From Deltaproteobacteria bacterium (GTDB lineage Bacteria > Desulfobacterota > GWC2-55-46 > JAUVFY01): a stretch of 6,013 nt of DNA. This document shows positions 1-5,882 of this stretch, piece after piece (position 1 is the first letter of the stretch; every line of letters begins with the position of its first letter). Below the pieces are notes generated by a model. That model did not search any database and was not told the DNA's origin. It saw only the letters and a list, made by a program, of their open reading frames with translations. The translations under genes and the position numbers were made by a program. The DNA lies in assembly GCA_030594025.1 (NCBI GenBank), contig JAUVFY010000091.1, forward strand, positions 1 to 6,013. Direction: 5' to 3'.

Positions 1-426
1 CTCTATCTCAGCAAAAAAGGAAACTACAAGACTGCACTGAAATATTTCAAAGAGCTCGATAGTTCAACCCTTTTGCCGAGGTATCTGTCCTATTATGCCC
101 TTTGCGTGGCAAAAGCGGAGAAAAATTATGAAGATGCCATATCCCTGGGCGTAAAGGCCGTAAAAACGGAGTTCTACCATCCCGAGATCTATCTAAATCT
201 GGGCAGGATCCTTTCGGAAAGCGGCAGGAAGGCCTTCGCCTTCAAGGCTTATAAAAAAGGGCTGGGGTACGACAACACCCATCCGGAACTTATAAAGGAG
301 ATGAACGAAATGGGTATAAGGCGGAATCCCGTTTTGTCACCACTGCCCAGGAAAAACCCCGTAAACAGGCTTCTCGGGATGCTTGCAAGCAAGTTGCGGT
401 CATTAACTAAAACTAAAAAAAACTAA
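1..426 (+). CDS. TPR-repeat protein, 3' end (5' truncated by window)
   Basis: The frame is open from base 1 to the TAA at 424-426, giving 141 visible residues, so the true start lies upstream; the TTG at base 73 is an internal leucine codon, not a start. Two tetratricopeptide units are visible: residues about 28-61 (YYALCVAKAEKNYEDAISLG, then a helix ending in HP) and about 62-95 (IYLNLGRILSESGRKAFAFK, ending THP). Residues 1-22 look like the end of an earlier unit (GNYKTALKYFKELD). Each has the usual small/aromatic pattern of paired helices. The last 35 or so residues are basic and proline-containing (PLPRKNP) and end in TKTKKN, without TPR character. TPR proteins act as protein-interaction scaffolds; nothing visible names a partner or pathway. 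It is followed by a terminator, so it ends its own transcription unit. Family call is good; specific function is unknown. Confidence 0.85.
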   Translation, partial: LYLSKKGNYKTALKYFKELDSSTLLPRYLSYYALCVAKAEKNYEDAISLGVKAVKTEFYHPEIYLNLGRILSESGRKAFAFKAYKKGLGYDNTHPELIKEMNEMGIRRNPVLSPLPRKNPVNRLLGMLASKLRSLTKTKKN

Positions 427-529
427 AAAGTTCCTCTTAGGCCATAAAAGACAAGACAAAAGAAAAATCTCAAAAGCCCTTCAAGACGCGTTAATACTGA
501 ATTGGAGTTTAAATTTAAATTTTTGAATT

Positions 530-562
530 AAGGGGTTATAGGCACTTCTATTACCCCTTTTT
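530..562 (+). terminator. Rho-independent terminator after the TPR gene
   Basis: The arm AAGGGGTTATA (530-540) pairs with TATTACCCCTT (549-559) around an 8-nt loop, with one T-T mismatch, and a run of five T (558-562) follows. This is a standard intrinsic terminator for the gene ending at 426. The stem is preceded by AT-rich sequence, so weak termination in the other direction is also possible. The 100 bases between the stop codon and the hairpin hold no gene; they include the 12-bp AT palindrome AAATTTAAATTT at 511-522, whose role is not evident. Confidence 0.8.
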
Positions 563-592
563 ATGTTTATTCCCAGGCACCACGGGCCGGCC

Positions 593-621
593 TTGACAGT
601 CCCACCTCGGGGTGTTAAAAA
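593..621 (+). promoter_or_regulatory. Candidate sigma70 promoter for the RAM-domain gene
   Basis: A perfect -35 hexamer TTGACA lies at 593-598. With a 17-bp spacer the -10 would be TAAAAA (616-621), matching four of six consensus positions, in AT-rich sequence. A better -10 word, TATAAG at 625-630, sits too far away (26 bp). The position fits: just after the upstream terminator and about 95 bp before the ATG at 717, which leaves an untranslated leader of roughly 85-90 nt. The spacer contains an imperfect dyad (603-614). Assigned from sequence pattern only. Confidence 0.5.
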
Positions 622-704
622 TTTTATAAGGTCTTTTGCTATCGACGAACCAGATAACCACCTGGACAGGGGCCGCGGCCTTAAGTAAAAAAACTAAAAT
701 TTTC

Positions 705-711
705 AAGGAGG
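705..711 (+). promoter_or_regulatory. Ribosome binding site deciding the start at 717
   Basis: AAGGAGG at 705-711 is a near-perfect Shine-Dalgarno sequence, five bases before the ATG at 717. It fixes that ATG as the start rather than the in-frame upstream codon at 636, whose extra 27 residues would have no ribosome binding site and no similarity to the family. Confidence 0.85.
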
Positions 712-716
712 TTACT

Positions 717-950
717 ATGGCTGTTGAGGCGTACGTGTTCATAGATTGCGAGCATGGAAAGGCCAGGGAGGTCGCCGAAGAGATGGCAAAGATTGGAGGG
801 GTGGAGAGCGTAAAGGCCGTTACAGGCCCTCATGACATTATTGCATACGTTGCCGCCTCGAGCTTCAAGGTTCTCGGAGATGTGGTCATAACGAAAATCC
901 AGGCCGTGGAAGGTGTAAAGAGGACCTTAACCAACGTCGTAATCGAGTGA
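717..950 (+). CDS. Stand-alone Lrp/AsnC ligand-binding (RAM) domain protein
   Basis: The 77-residue product is a complete AsnC_trans_reg/RAM domain and nothing else: strand AYVFIDCEHG, helix KAREVAEEMAKI, strand GVESVKAVTGPHDIIAYVAA, a second helix around SFKVLGDVVITKI, and the closing strand GVKRTLTNVVIE. In full Lrp/AsnC regulators (about 150 residues) this ferredoxin-like domain follows an N-terminal helix-turn-helix, forms dimers and higher oligomers, and binds amino acids at subunit interfaces; the turn around TGPHD is the usual ligand-side region. Here the helix-turn-helix is absent, so the protein cannot bind DNA in the usual way. It is likely a cytoplasmic small-molecule sensor or a partner of a full-length Lrp protein; the ligand is unknown. 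The upstream frame contains no degraded DNA-binding domain, so it looks like a natural short form rather than a truncation. It is apparently monocistronic, with its own candidate promoter. Confidence 0.88.
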   Translation: MAVEAYVFIDCEHGKAREVAEEMAKIGGVESVKAVTGPHDIIAYVAASSFKVLGDVVITKIQAVEGVKRTLTNVVIE

Positions 951-958
951 TTTTAGCT

Positions 959-994
959 GCCCCGAAATGGTTCGGGGTCTTAAAAGGCCCCGAA
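959..994. terminator. Alternating hairpins between convergent units, possible terminator
   Basis: Three arms lie in a row: GCCCCGAA (959-966), TTCGGGG (971-977) and GCCCCGAA again (987-994). The middle arm can pair with either neighbour, giving a 7-bp stem with a 4-nt loop (960-977) or a 7-bp stem with a 10-nt loop (971-994). The position, nine bases after the stop at 950 and downstream of the oppositely oriented xerD, suggests termination for both units. Neither hairpin is followed by a real T tract in either direction (only TCTT on the + strand), so this is not a canonical intrinsic terminator. Confidence 0.5.
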
Positions 995-999
995 GACTA

Positions 1000-1027
1000 A
1001 TGTCGCATAATGGATATTATGTGTGAT
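1000..1027 (+). other. dif: Candidate dif site (Xer recombination site)
   Basis: The 28 bp divide as XerC arm ATGTCGCATAA (1000-1010), central region TGGATA (1011-1016) and XerD arm TTATGTGTGAT (1017-1027). Compared by eye with E. coli dif recalled from the literature (arms GGTGCGCATAA and TTATGTTAAAT, centre TGTATA), matches are 7/11, 5/6 and 8/11, or 20/28. The inner 19 bases from CGCATAA through TTATGT match at 18. CATAAT and ATTATG form the perfect inverted repeat expected at the inner arms. It lies in non-coding sequence, 58 bp beyond the xerD stop. dif is where XerC/XerD or a single Xer recombinase resolves chromosome dimers, under FtsK control, at the terminus. The weakest part is the outer XerD arm (GTGAT where E. 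coli has TAAAT). Alternatives are a chance palindrome or an element-borne dif-like site. Confidence 0.72.
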
Positions 1028-1066
1028 TTAGTTTTACTCGTCCGTACTCCCCGTAGACACCCCAAT

Positions 1067-1082
1067 TTAACATTTTAACATT
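1067..1082. repeat. Two tandem copies of an 8-bp unit, TTAACATT
   Basis: TTAACATT occurs at 1067-1074 and again at 1075-1082, just past the xerD stop codon. Read on the - strand, the stretch gives ATGTTAAAA and ATGTTAAAT, the latter (1073-1065) identical to the outer nine bases of the E. coli dif XerD arm. With only two copies in an AT-rich gap, the functional meaning is uncertain. The rest of the gap between the candidate dif site and xerD (1028-1064) shows nothing recognisable. Confidence 0.6.
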
Positions 1083-1085
1083 CCC

Positions 1086-1988
1086 CTACCCGCGCGGGTG
1101 GTGTATTTTGTGAAGTTTTTTGAGCCGCTCGCTCCTTACGTGCGTGTATATCTGGGTCGTAGATATGTCGGCGTGCCCGAGCATCTCCTGGACGACTCTC
1201 AGGTCCGCTCCCCTCTCGACAAGGTGTGTTGCAAAGGAATGACGAATGATATGGGGTTTTAGCTTATCTCTATCTATACCGGAGTTAATACCGTAACCCT
1301 TGATTATATTCCAGAAGTTCCACCTCTTCATACCTGTGCCCCTGTTAGTAACAAAGACGTATTCAGAGTCCCTCCCCTTCAAGATAGACGGGCGCGCCCC
1401 CTCGAGGTACCTTCTTAACCATCTTATCGACGTTTCTCCCATTGGGACGATCCTCTGCTTGGAGCCTTTACCAACTACCGTCAGGCAGCCTGTCTGGAGG
1501 TTCACCTCATTAAGCCTCAAGCCCACAAGCTCGCTTACCCTGAGCCCCGTTGCGTAAAGGACCTCTAGCATTGTCTTATCCCTTTTTCCCATCGGGGTAT
1601 CGGCCCGCGGGGTTTCGAGAAGGCGGTCCACCTCTTTTAGCGTAAGTACCTCGGGAAGGCGCTTTTCCGTTCGCGGTAGTTCTATGTAAGCGCAGGGAGA
1701 ACTCTTTATCTTCCCTTTCGTTAAAAGGTACCTGTAGAGGCCCCTTATGGAAACGAGCGATCTCGTATAAGACCTGGGCTTAAGTCCCAGGGCCTTGAGC
1801 TCGGCGAGGTAGGCGGTCACGTCCTTCTGGGTTGCGCGGGTTGGCCCTTTTCCGGCCTTTTTAAGATAGACCATGAACCGGGTGAGGTCTCGGCGGTATG
1901 AGTTGAAGGTGTTGCGTGATAGCCCCTTATCCACAAGGAGCGTTGTAAGGTAATCTTCGAGGAGCGGGGTGTTGGTTTTTTTACTCAT
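1086..1988 (-). CDS. xerD: Site-specific tyrosine recombinase XerD
   Basis: The 300-residue product, the normal XerD length, cuts and rejoins DNA at dif sites through a 3'-phosphotyrosine link to resolve chromosome dimers. The N-terminal SAM-like core-binding domain covers about 8-92 (NTFNSYRRDL) and the catalytic domain about 113-288. The full catalytic set is present: R150 (ATGLRVSEL), K174 (VVGKGSK), H246 and R249 (PHIIRHS), H272 (LGHADI) and Y281 (TQIYTHV). These lie at a constant offset of two from the E. coli XerD residues as remembered. The C-terminus, ERLKKLHKIHHPRG, resembles E. coli XerD and favours XerD over XerC or a phage integrase. The ATG overlaps the glnD stop as ATGA (4 nt), preceded by a purine-rich AAAAAGGGGG, so translation is probably coupled. 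It is the last gene of the operon, and a dif-like site lies 58 bp beyond it. No XerC gene is in the window, and the protein could act alone. Confidence 0.95.
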   Translation of the reverse strand: MSKKTNTPLLEDYLTTLLVDKGLSRNTFNSYRRDLTRFMVYLKKAGKGPTRATQKDVTAYLAELKALGLKPRSYTRSLVSIRGLYRYLLTKGKIKSSPCAYIELPRTEKRLPEVLTLKEVDRLLETPRADTPMGKRDKTMLEVLYATGLRVSELVGLRLNEVNLQTGCLTVVGKGSKQRIVPMGETSIRWLRRYLEGARPSILKGRDSEYVFVTNRGTGMKRWNFWNIIKGYGINSGIDRDKLKPHIIRHSFATHLVERGADLRVVQEMLGHADISTTQIYTHVRSERLKKLHKIHHPRG

Positions 1989-4624
1989 GCCCCCTTTTTC
2001 TCTATGGCGCTATAGACGCTGTCGACAATCTCTTTCAGCTTTCCCCTGTCCACTATCTTCTGGCCGTAGATGTCCCTCACGTAGAATATGTCCGAGGCCT
2101 CCTCACCCTTTGTGGAGATCTTCGAGATATGGATATACAGGCCGAGTCGCGTCAGTGTGCTTGTTATGGTGTAAAGTAGGCCAAGTTTATCCTGGGCGTG
2201 TATGTCGATAACGGTATAGGTATCGGAAACGTCGTTATCTATGAGGACCCTTGTGGGAACCTTCGGTCGGGGTTTCTTGTCCAGCAAGCTCGGCTTCATC
2301 TTCCCCACGACCTCACCCACGTCCGCCTTTCCGGTAAGGACGTTTAAAAGGTCCCTCTCTATCTCCCTGAGCTTCGACTCGTCGGTTATTAGGTCTCCGA
2401 AGACGTTGTTTACCTGGAGGATGTCCAGTGCTATGCCGTTTTTCAGAGTGTTTATCTGGGCGTTAAGGATGTTTACGGAGTTTGCCGCCATAACACCTGT
2501 TATCATGGAGAAAAGCCCGTGTAGGTCGTAGGTGCATATGACAAGCTCCGTCAAACGGCGTTCCCTGTCCTGAGTAACCTTCATCACATAGGGCCTGCCC
2601 TGGAGCGTCTTTGTAGTTTTAAGGTGTTCTGCTATGGACCGGGCTGTGTTTGAAAGAAAGTATCTGGCCGGAAGTAGCTGGAAGTAGCCTTCCACCTCCT
2701 CTTTGTTTACGTCCGGGAGTATCTGCTTTACATTTTCCTTGACCCGCTTGACCTTCCTTACGGTGTCCGGCAGCTCGAAGCTTCCCCTCTCGAGCACATT
2801 AAGTGCCTTGAAGTATAGTTCCTGGAATAGCGTCCCCTTCCAGTTGTTCCATATCTCAGGGCCCACGGCTCTCACGTCGGCAAAGGTCAGAATATAAAGG
2901 AGATTGAGTCGTTCTATATCACCTGTCTTCTTTGCAAAATTTATAACGAGCTTTTCGTCGTGGAGGTCCCTGTACTGAGCCGTGTCGGCAAGAAGGAGGT
3001 GGCTTGCCACGAGAAAGATTACAAGGTTCGTAGTGTCTTCGGAAAGGTCGAGGCGCCTGCATATCTGGGGAACGAGTTTCGCGCCCTTGTTCGAGTGGCC
3101 CTTGCCCATGGACTTTCCAATGTCATGAAGCATTATTGCCAGAACGAGCGCCTCCGGGTTCTCGACCTCCTCGTAGAGGGTGCAGAGCAGCGGGAACTCC
3201 TTCCTGTAGAGGTCTTTGAGTCTTTCGAGCTCCCTCACGGCGAAAAGCGTGTGCGTGTCTACGGTATATATGTGGTAAAGGTCGTGCTGCACCTTACAGG
3301 TTATGTCTCCGAACTCCGGTATGTACCTTTCGAGGAATCTTAGCTCGTGCATGAGAGAGAGGGTTCTGAAGACCCCTTTGCCTCTCAGTATCTTGATGAA
3401 GGATTCTGAAACGTCCGTCGAGGTCCTGAGATCGTCGTCTACCCTGTTAAGGTTCATTAAGATGAGGTCTCTTGTGGTCTGGTCTATATCGACATCAAAG
3501 ACCTGAGAGTACTCAAAGGCCCTTATCATAGCCACAGGGTCATTCTCATAGATGTCGTCGCCTGTGGAGCACAAGAGCCCCCTGGCGATTATGTAATCCT
3601 TGTCGATTCTAAGCTTCTTGTAAGGCCATAAAAGCTTCTTACGGGGCTTTTTCAGAAGCCTCGAGGTCATGAGATTCGACAGATGGCTTATAGCAGAGGC
3701 GTGGCGGTAGTACTGCTGCATGAAGGCCTCCACGGGCAGCGCTTCTTCGGTCTTTTCGTAGCCCAGAAGACCCGCTACCCTCTCCTGGTGATCGAAGGTG
3801 AGCTGGTCCATCTTCCTTCTTGTTTCAAAATGGAGCTCGTTCCTCAGCCAGAGGAGAAAGTCCAGGGAGTCTTCGAGTTCTTCTTCTTCCTTGTCCGTCA
3901 GGAGCCTGGGTATTTCTTCCCCGTTGAACTTGGCCTTGAGTATCCAAGTGGAGGTGTGAACGTCCCTGAGCCCACCCTCCCCTTCCTTTACGTTCGGCTC
4001 GAGTATGTAGACTGAACCTCCGTATTTTTCACGCCTCTTAGAGCCCTCCAGGATCTTGTCCTCGATAAACCCCTTTACGCGTCGCCTGTTGAAGAGCCGT
4101 TTCCTTTTTTCCCGGTTCAAAGTGTTAAAAAGCCCCCTGTCCCCGAAAAGAAACCTGATGTCAAGGAGAGACGTCATGGTCTTTACGTCGTCTTTGGCGA
4201 GGTTAATCGACTCTTCCACCGTCCTTATGCTGAAACCCACGTCCAGACCGGCATCCCAGAGCAGATACAGTATCCTCTGGGTAAGCTCCTCTATCGCCGG
4301 AGTGATCTTTTTTCTATAAAGGAGCAGTAGGTCCACGTCGGAGCGGATGTTGAGCTCACCTCTGCCGTATCCGCCGAGGGCAACAAGTGCGGTATCCTTT
4401 TCAGCGCCATCTATCTCTTTTGAAATGCTTCGAAAAAGGCCGCCCAGGAGGTTGTCTATGAGGCGGGTGTACGATGAGGTTATCTCACGGCCGGAGGCCC
4501 CGGAGGTGTGGCTTTTCCTGAGCTCCGTTTCAGCCTTTGCAAGGTATTTTTTTATGACCGAAGCGGTAACATTACTGCCTAACCCCGGAATATTCAAAGA
4601 CTGAAGCAATGTGGTTTCTTTCAT
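1985..4624 (-). CDS. glnD: Bifunctional [protein-PII] uridylyltransferase/uridylyl-removing enzyme GlnD
   Basis: The 879-residue cytoplasmic nitrogen sensor attaches UMP to PII proteins (GlnB/GlnK) when glutamine is low and removes it when glutamine is high, thereby controlling glutamine synthetase adenylylation and NtrBC. The nucleotidyltransferase domain carries GGYGRGEL (84-91) and SDVDL (95-99), with D96 and D98 the likely metal ligands. A GlnD linker region follows, including VKEGEGGLRDV (212-222). The HD hydrolase domain has H446, H451, H458 and LHDIGK (499-504). Two C-terminal ACT domains lie at about 692-770 (ICTYDLHGLFSMITGVMAAN) and 803-875 (VIDIHAQDKLGLLYTITSTL), the glutamine-sensing part. 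All domains are intact and the length is close to that of E. coli GlnD (890). The ATG at 4624-4622 lies 53 nt inside the amidase gene, with a modest GGAAAAGG upstream; the TGA overlaps the xerD ATG. No PII gene is in the window. Confidence 0.96.
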   Translation of the reverse strand: MKETTLLQSLNIPGLGSNVTASVIKKYLAKAETELRKSHTSGASGREITSSYTRLIDNLLGGLFRSISKEIDGAEKDTALVALGGYGRGELNIRSDVDLLLLYRKKITPAIEELTQRILYLLWDAGLDVGFSIRTVEESINLAKDDVKTMTSLLDIRFLFGDRGLFNTLNREKRKRLFNRRRVKGFIEDKILEGSKRREKYGGSVYILEPNVKEGEGGLRDVHTSTWILKAKFNGEEIPRLLTDKEEEELEDSLDFLLWLRNELHFETRRKMDQLTFDHQERVAGLLGYEKTEEALPVEAFMQQYYRHASAISHLSNLMTSRLLKKPRKKLLWPYKKLRIDKDYIIARGLLCSTGDDIYENDPVAMIRAFEYSQVFDVDIDQTTRDLILMNLNRVDDDLRTSTDVSESFIKILRGKGVFRTLSLMHELRFLERYIPEFGDITCKVQHDLYHIYTVDTHTLFAVRELERLKDLYRKEFPLLCTLYEEVENPEALVLAIMLHDIGKSMGKGHSNKGAKLVPQICRRLDLSEDTTNLVIFLVASHLLLADTAQYRDLHDEKLVINFAKKTGDIERLNLLYILTFADVRAVGPEIWNNWKGTLFQELYFKALNVLERGSFELPDTVRKVKRVKENVKQILPDVNKEEVEGYFQLLPARYFLSNTARSIAEHLKTTKTLQGRPYVMKVTQDRERRLTELVICTYDLHGLFSMITGVMAANSVNILNAQINTLKNGIALDILQVNNVFGDLITDESKLREIERDLLNVLTGKADVGEVVGKMKPSLLDKKPRPKVPTRVLIDNDVSDTYTVIDIHAQDKLGLLYTITSTLTRLGLYIHISKISTKGEEASDIFYVRDIYGQKIVDRGKLKEIVDSVYSAIEKKGA

Positions 4625-5882
4625 CTACCTTTTCCAGACGGGAGACCTTTTCTCCGTTAACGTAGCGCAAGATTCCCTCGGTGATACCCTTTACTATCTC
4701 CGCCAGGTATTTCTCGTCCCTAAGTCTTTTTTCGTCCCTCGGGTTGCTTAGAAAGGATATCTCCACCAGTATGCTCGGCATGTTGCTGTTTACGAGGACG
4801 TAAAAGGGGGCGCCCTTAACGCCGTTAGACTTGATCCCCCTGTATTTTCTCTTCAGGTTCGATAAGAGCTTTGTCTGTATGTGCGTGGCGAGGTTGCTCG
4901 ATTCTATCCTGTTGCCGGACCTTCTCAAGTCCTTGAGTATGAACTGCAACACGTCGTCCATCTCCTCGGTTGATGCGAAGTTCTCCCTCGATGCAACCTT
5001 CATGGCCTCCTTGTCGTGCGCATAGTCAAGGTAATAGGTCTCGACTCCCGTGGCCTTTCTGTTAACGCTCGCGTTCACGTGGACGGAGACGAAAAGGTCG
5101 GCCCTTTTCATGTTGGCTATGGCAGTTCTCTCATCTAGCGGGATGTATACGTCCTTTGACCTCGTAAGGATTACCTTAGTTAACTTTAGTTTGCCTTCGA
5201 GCTCCTTTTTTAGCATCCTGGAGACCTTCAGGGTCACGTCTTTTTCTTTAAGCCCACGTTTGCCTATGGCGCCGGGGTCTTTGCCGCCGTGGCCCGGGTC
5301 TATCACGATGGTCTTTACCTTGAGGGCCTTGCCGGTCGCCGGGGGAGGCTTTGGCTTTTCAGGGGGCGCTGTACCCGGAGGACTCTTTTTCTCCGGAGGG
5401 GCTTTCTTGCTTTCCGCGACCTTCCCCTCAGAGACCTTACCGGTTATGTCTATGACTATCCTGTAGGGGTTCGTAAGAGGGAACACCTTGTACTCCTCGA
5501 GCGTTTCTATGTCGAGCACTACCCTTACAGTGTCCTTGTCGTACTGGCCGGCCCTTACGGACTTCAAAAGTCCGTCCCCTATGGGGATAGACTTTGTAAG
5601 GGCCTTTGCCAGGGCCGCCCCCTTGATGTCGATGTAAAGACGCCGGGGTTTATTGATGGACGGGTCCTTTTTAAGAAGATGGTATTTAAAATCCGCCTTC
5701 CGGCTGAGGTCTACGACAACCCTGGTATAACTGGGGTTGGACCAGTGCCTTATACCTACCACCTCGGTCCTTTCAGTAGCGCAATACGCACTCGTATTCA
5801 AGGAGATAACGAACAGTACGATAAATAACCGGACCGCGGTGGGCGCCATCGCAAAGAGTCTTATCTTGAATTCCTCTGGCAC
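4572..5882 (-). CDS. Periplasmic N-acetylmuramoyl-L-alanine amidase (AMIN + Amidase_3)
   Basis: The 436-residue zinc enzyme cleaves the bond between N-acetylmuramic acid and L-alanine in peptidoglycan, as AmiA/B/C do to separate daughter cells. An N-terminal signal segment (hydrophobic about 19-32, after R8 and R18) precedes an AMIN domain at about 39-148 (VVGIRHWSNPSYTRVVVDLS), which targets septal wall. A Pro/Lys-rich linker (157-183) leads to the Amidase_3 domain, about 190-408. Zinc ligands are H198 (DPGHGG), E213 (LKEKD) and H268 (SVHVNA), with catalytic E374 (LVEISF). Residues about 300-332 may be the regulatory insert of the AmiB/AmiC type. The start is GTG at 5882-5880, chosen for the AGGAGG four bases upstream; an internal ATG (5849-5847, residue 12) lacks a clear ribosome binding site but would give a shorter signal peptide. 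It overlaps the mutS stop by 1 nt, and its last 53 nt overlap glnD. The tail after about residue 410 lies outside the fold. The family call is secure; the exact AmiC orthology is not. Confidence 0.93.
   Translation of the reverse strand: MPEEFKIRLFAMAPTAVRLFIVLFVISLNTSAYCATERTEVVGIRHWSNPSYTRVVVDLSRKADFKYHLLKKDPSINKPRRLYIDIKGAALAKALTKSIPIGDGLLKSVRAGQYDKDTVRVVLDIETLEEYKVFPLTNPYRIVIDITGKVSEGKVAESKKAPPEKKSPPGTAPPEKPKPPPATGKALKVKTIVIDPGHGGKDPGAIGKRGLKEKDVTLKVSRMLKKELEGKLKLTKVILTRSKDVYIPLDERTAIANMKRADLFVSVHVNASVNRKATGVETYYLDYAHDKEAMKVASRENFASTEEMDDVLQFILKDLRRSGNRIESSNLATHIQTKLLSNLKRKYRGIKSNGVKGAPFYVLVNSNMPSILVEISFLSNPRDEKRLRDEKYLAEIVKGITEGILRYVNGEKVSRLEKVDERNHIASVFEYSGVRQ

Noticed and set aside
511..522. 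Palindrome AAATTTAAATTT as an origin or operator
   Set aside because: It is a single short AT palindrome without DnaA-box-like repeats or other companion sites, and it lies in the transcribed tail upstream of a terminator.
414..699. The word AAAAAAACTAAAA occurs near 416-428 and at 687-699, perhaps flanking a repeat unit
   Set aside because: It is low-complexity A-rich sequence, with no further similarity around the two copies and no gene or terminal inverted repeat between them to suggest an inserted element.
636..716. Upstream in-frame extension of the RAM-domain gene by 27 residues
   Set aside because: It has no ribosome binding site and no family similarity, and it would run through the strong AAGGAGG that clearly serves the ATG at 717.
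551..742. Minus-strand open frame of 63 codons
   Set aside because: It runs through the terminator, promoter and leader, has no recognisable domain and lies opposite a supported gene start.
1086..1988. XerD-like gene plus adjacent dif-like site as an integrated phage or IMEX-type element
   Set aside because: The recombinase is a typical housekeeping XerD at the end of a core operon with mutS and glnD, and no element genes or second dif copy are present in the window.
2960..3343. Plus-strand open frame of 127 codons and several others opposite glnD and the amidase
   Set aside because: These are antisense frames of well-supported genes, with no domain match and compositions expected from reading the complement.
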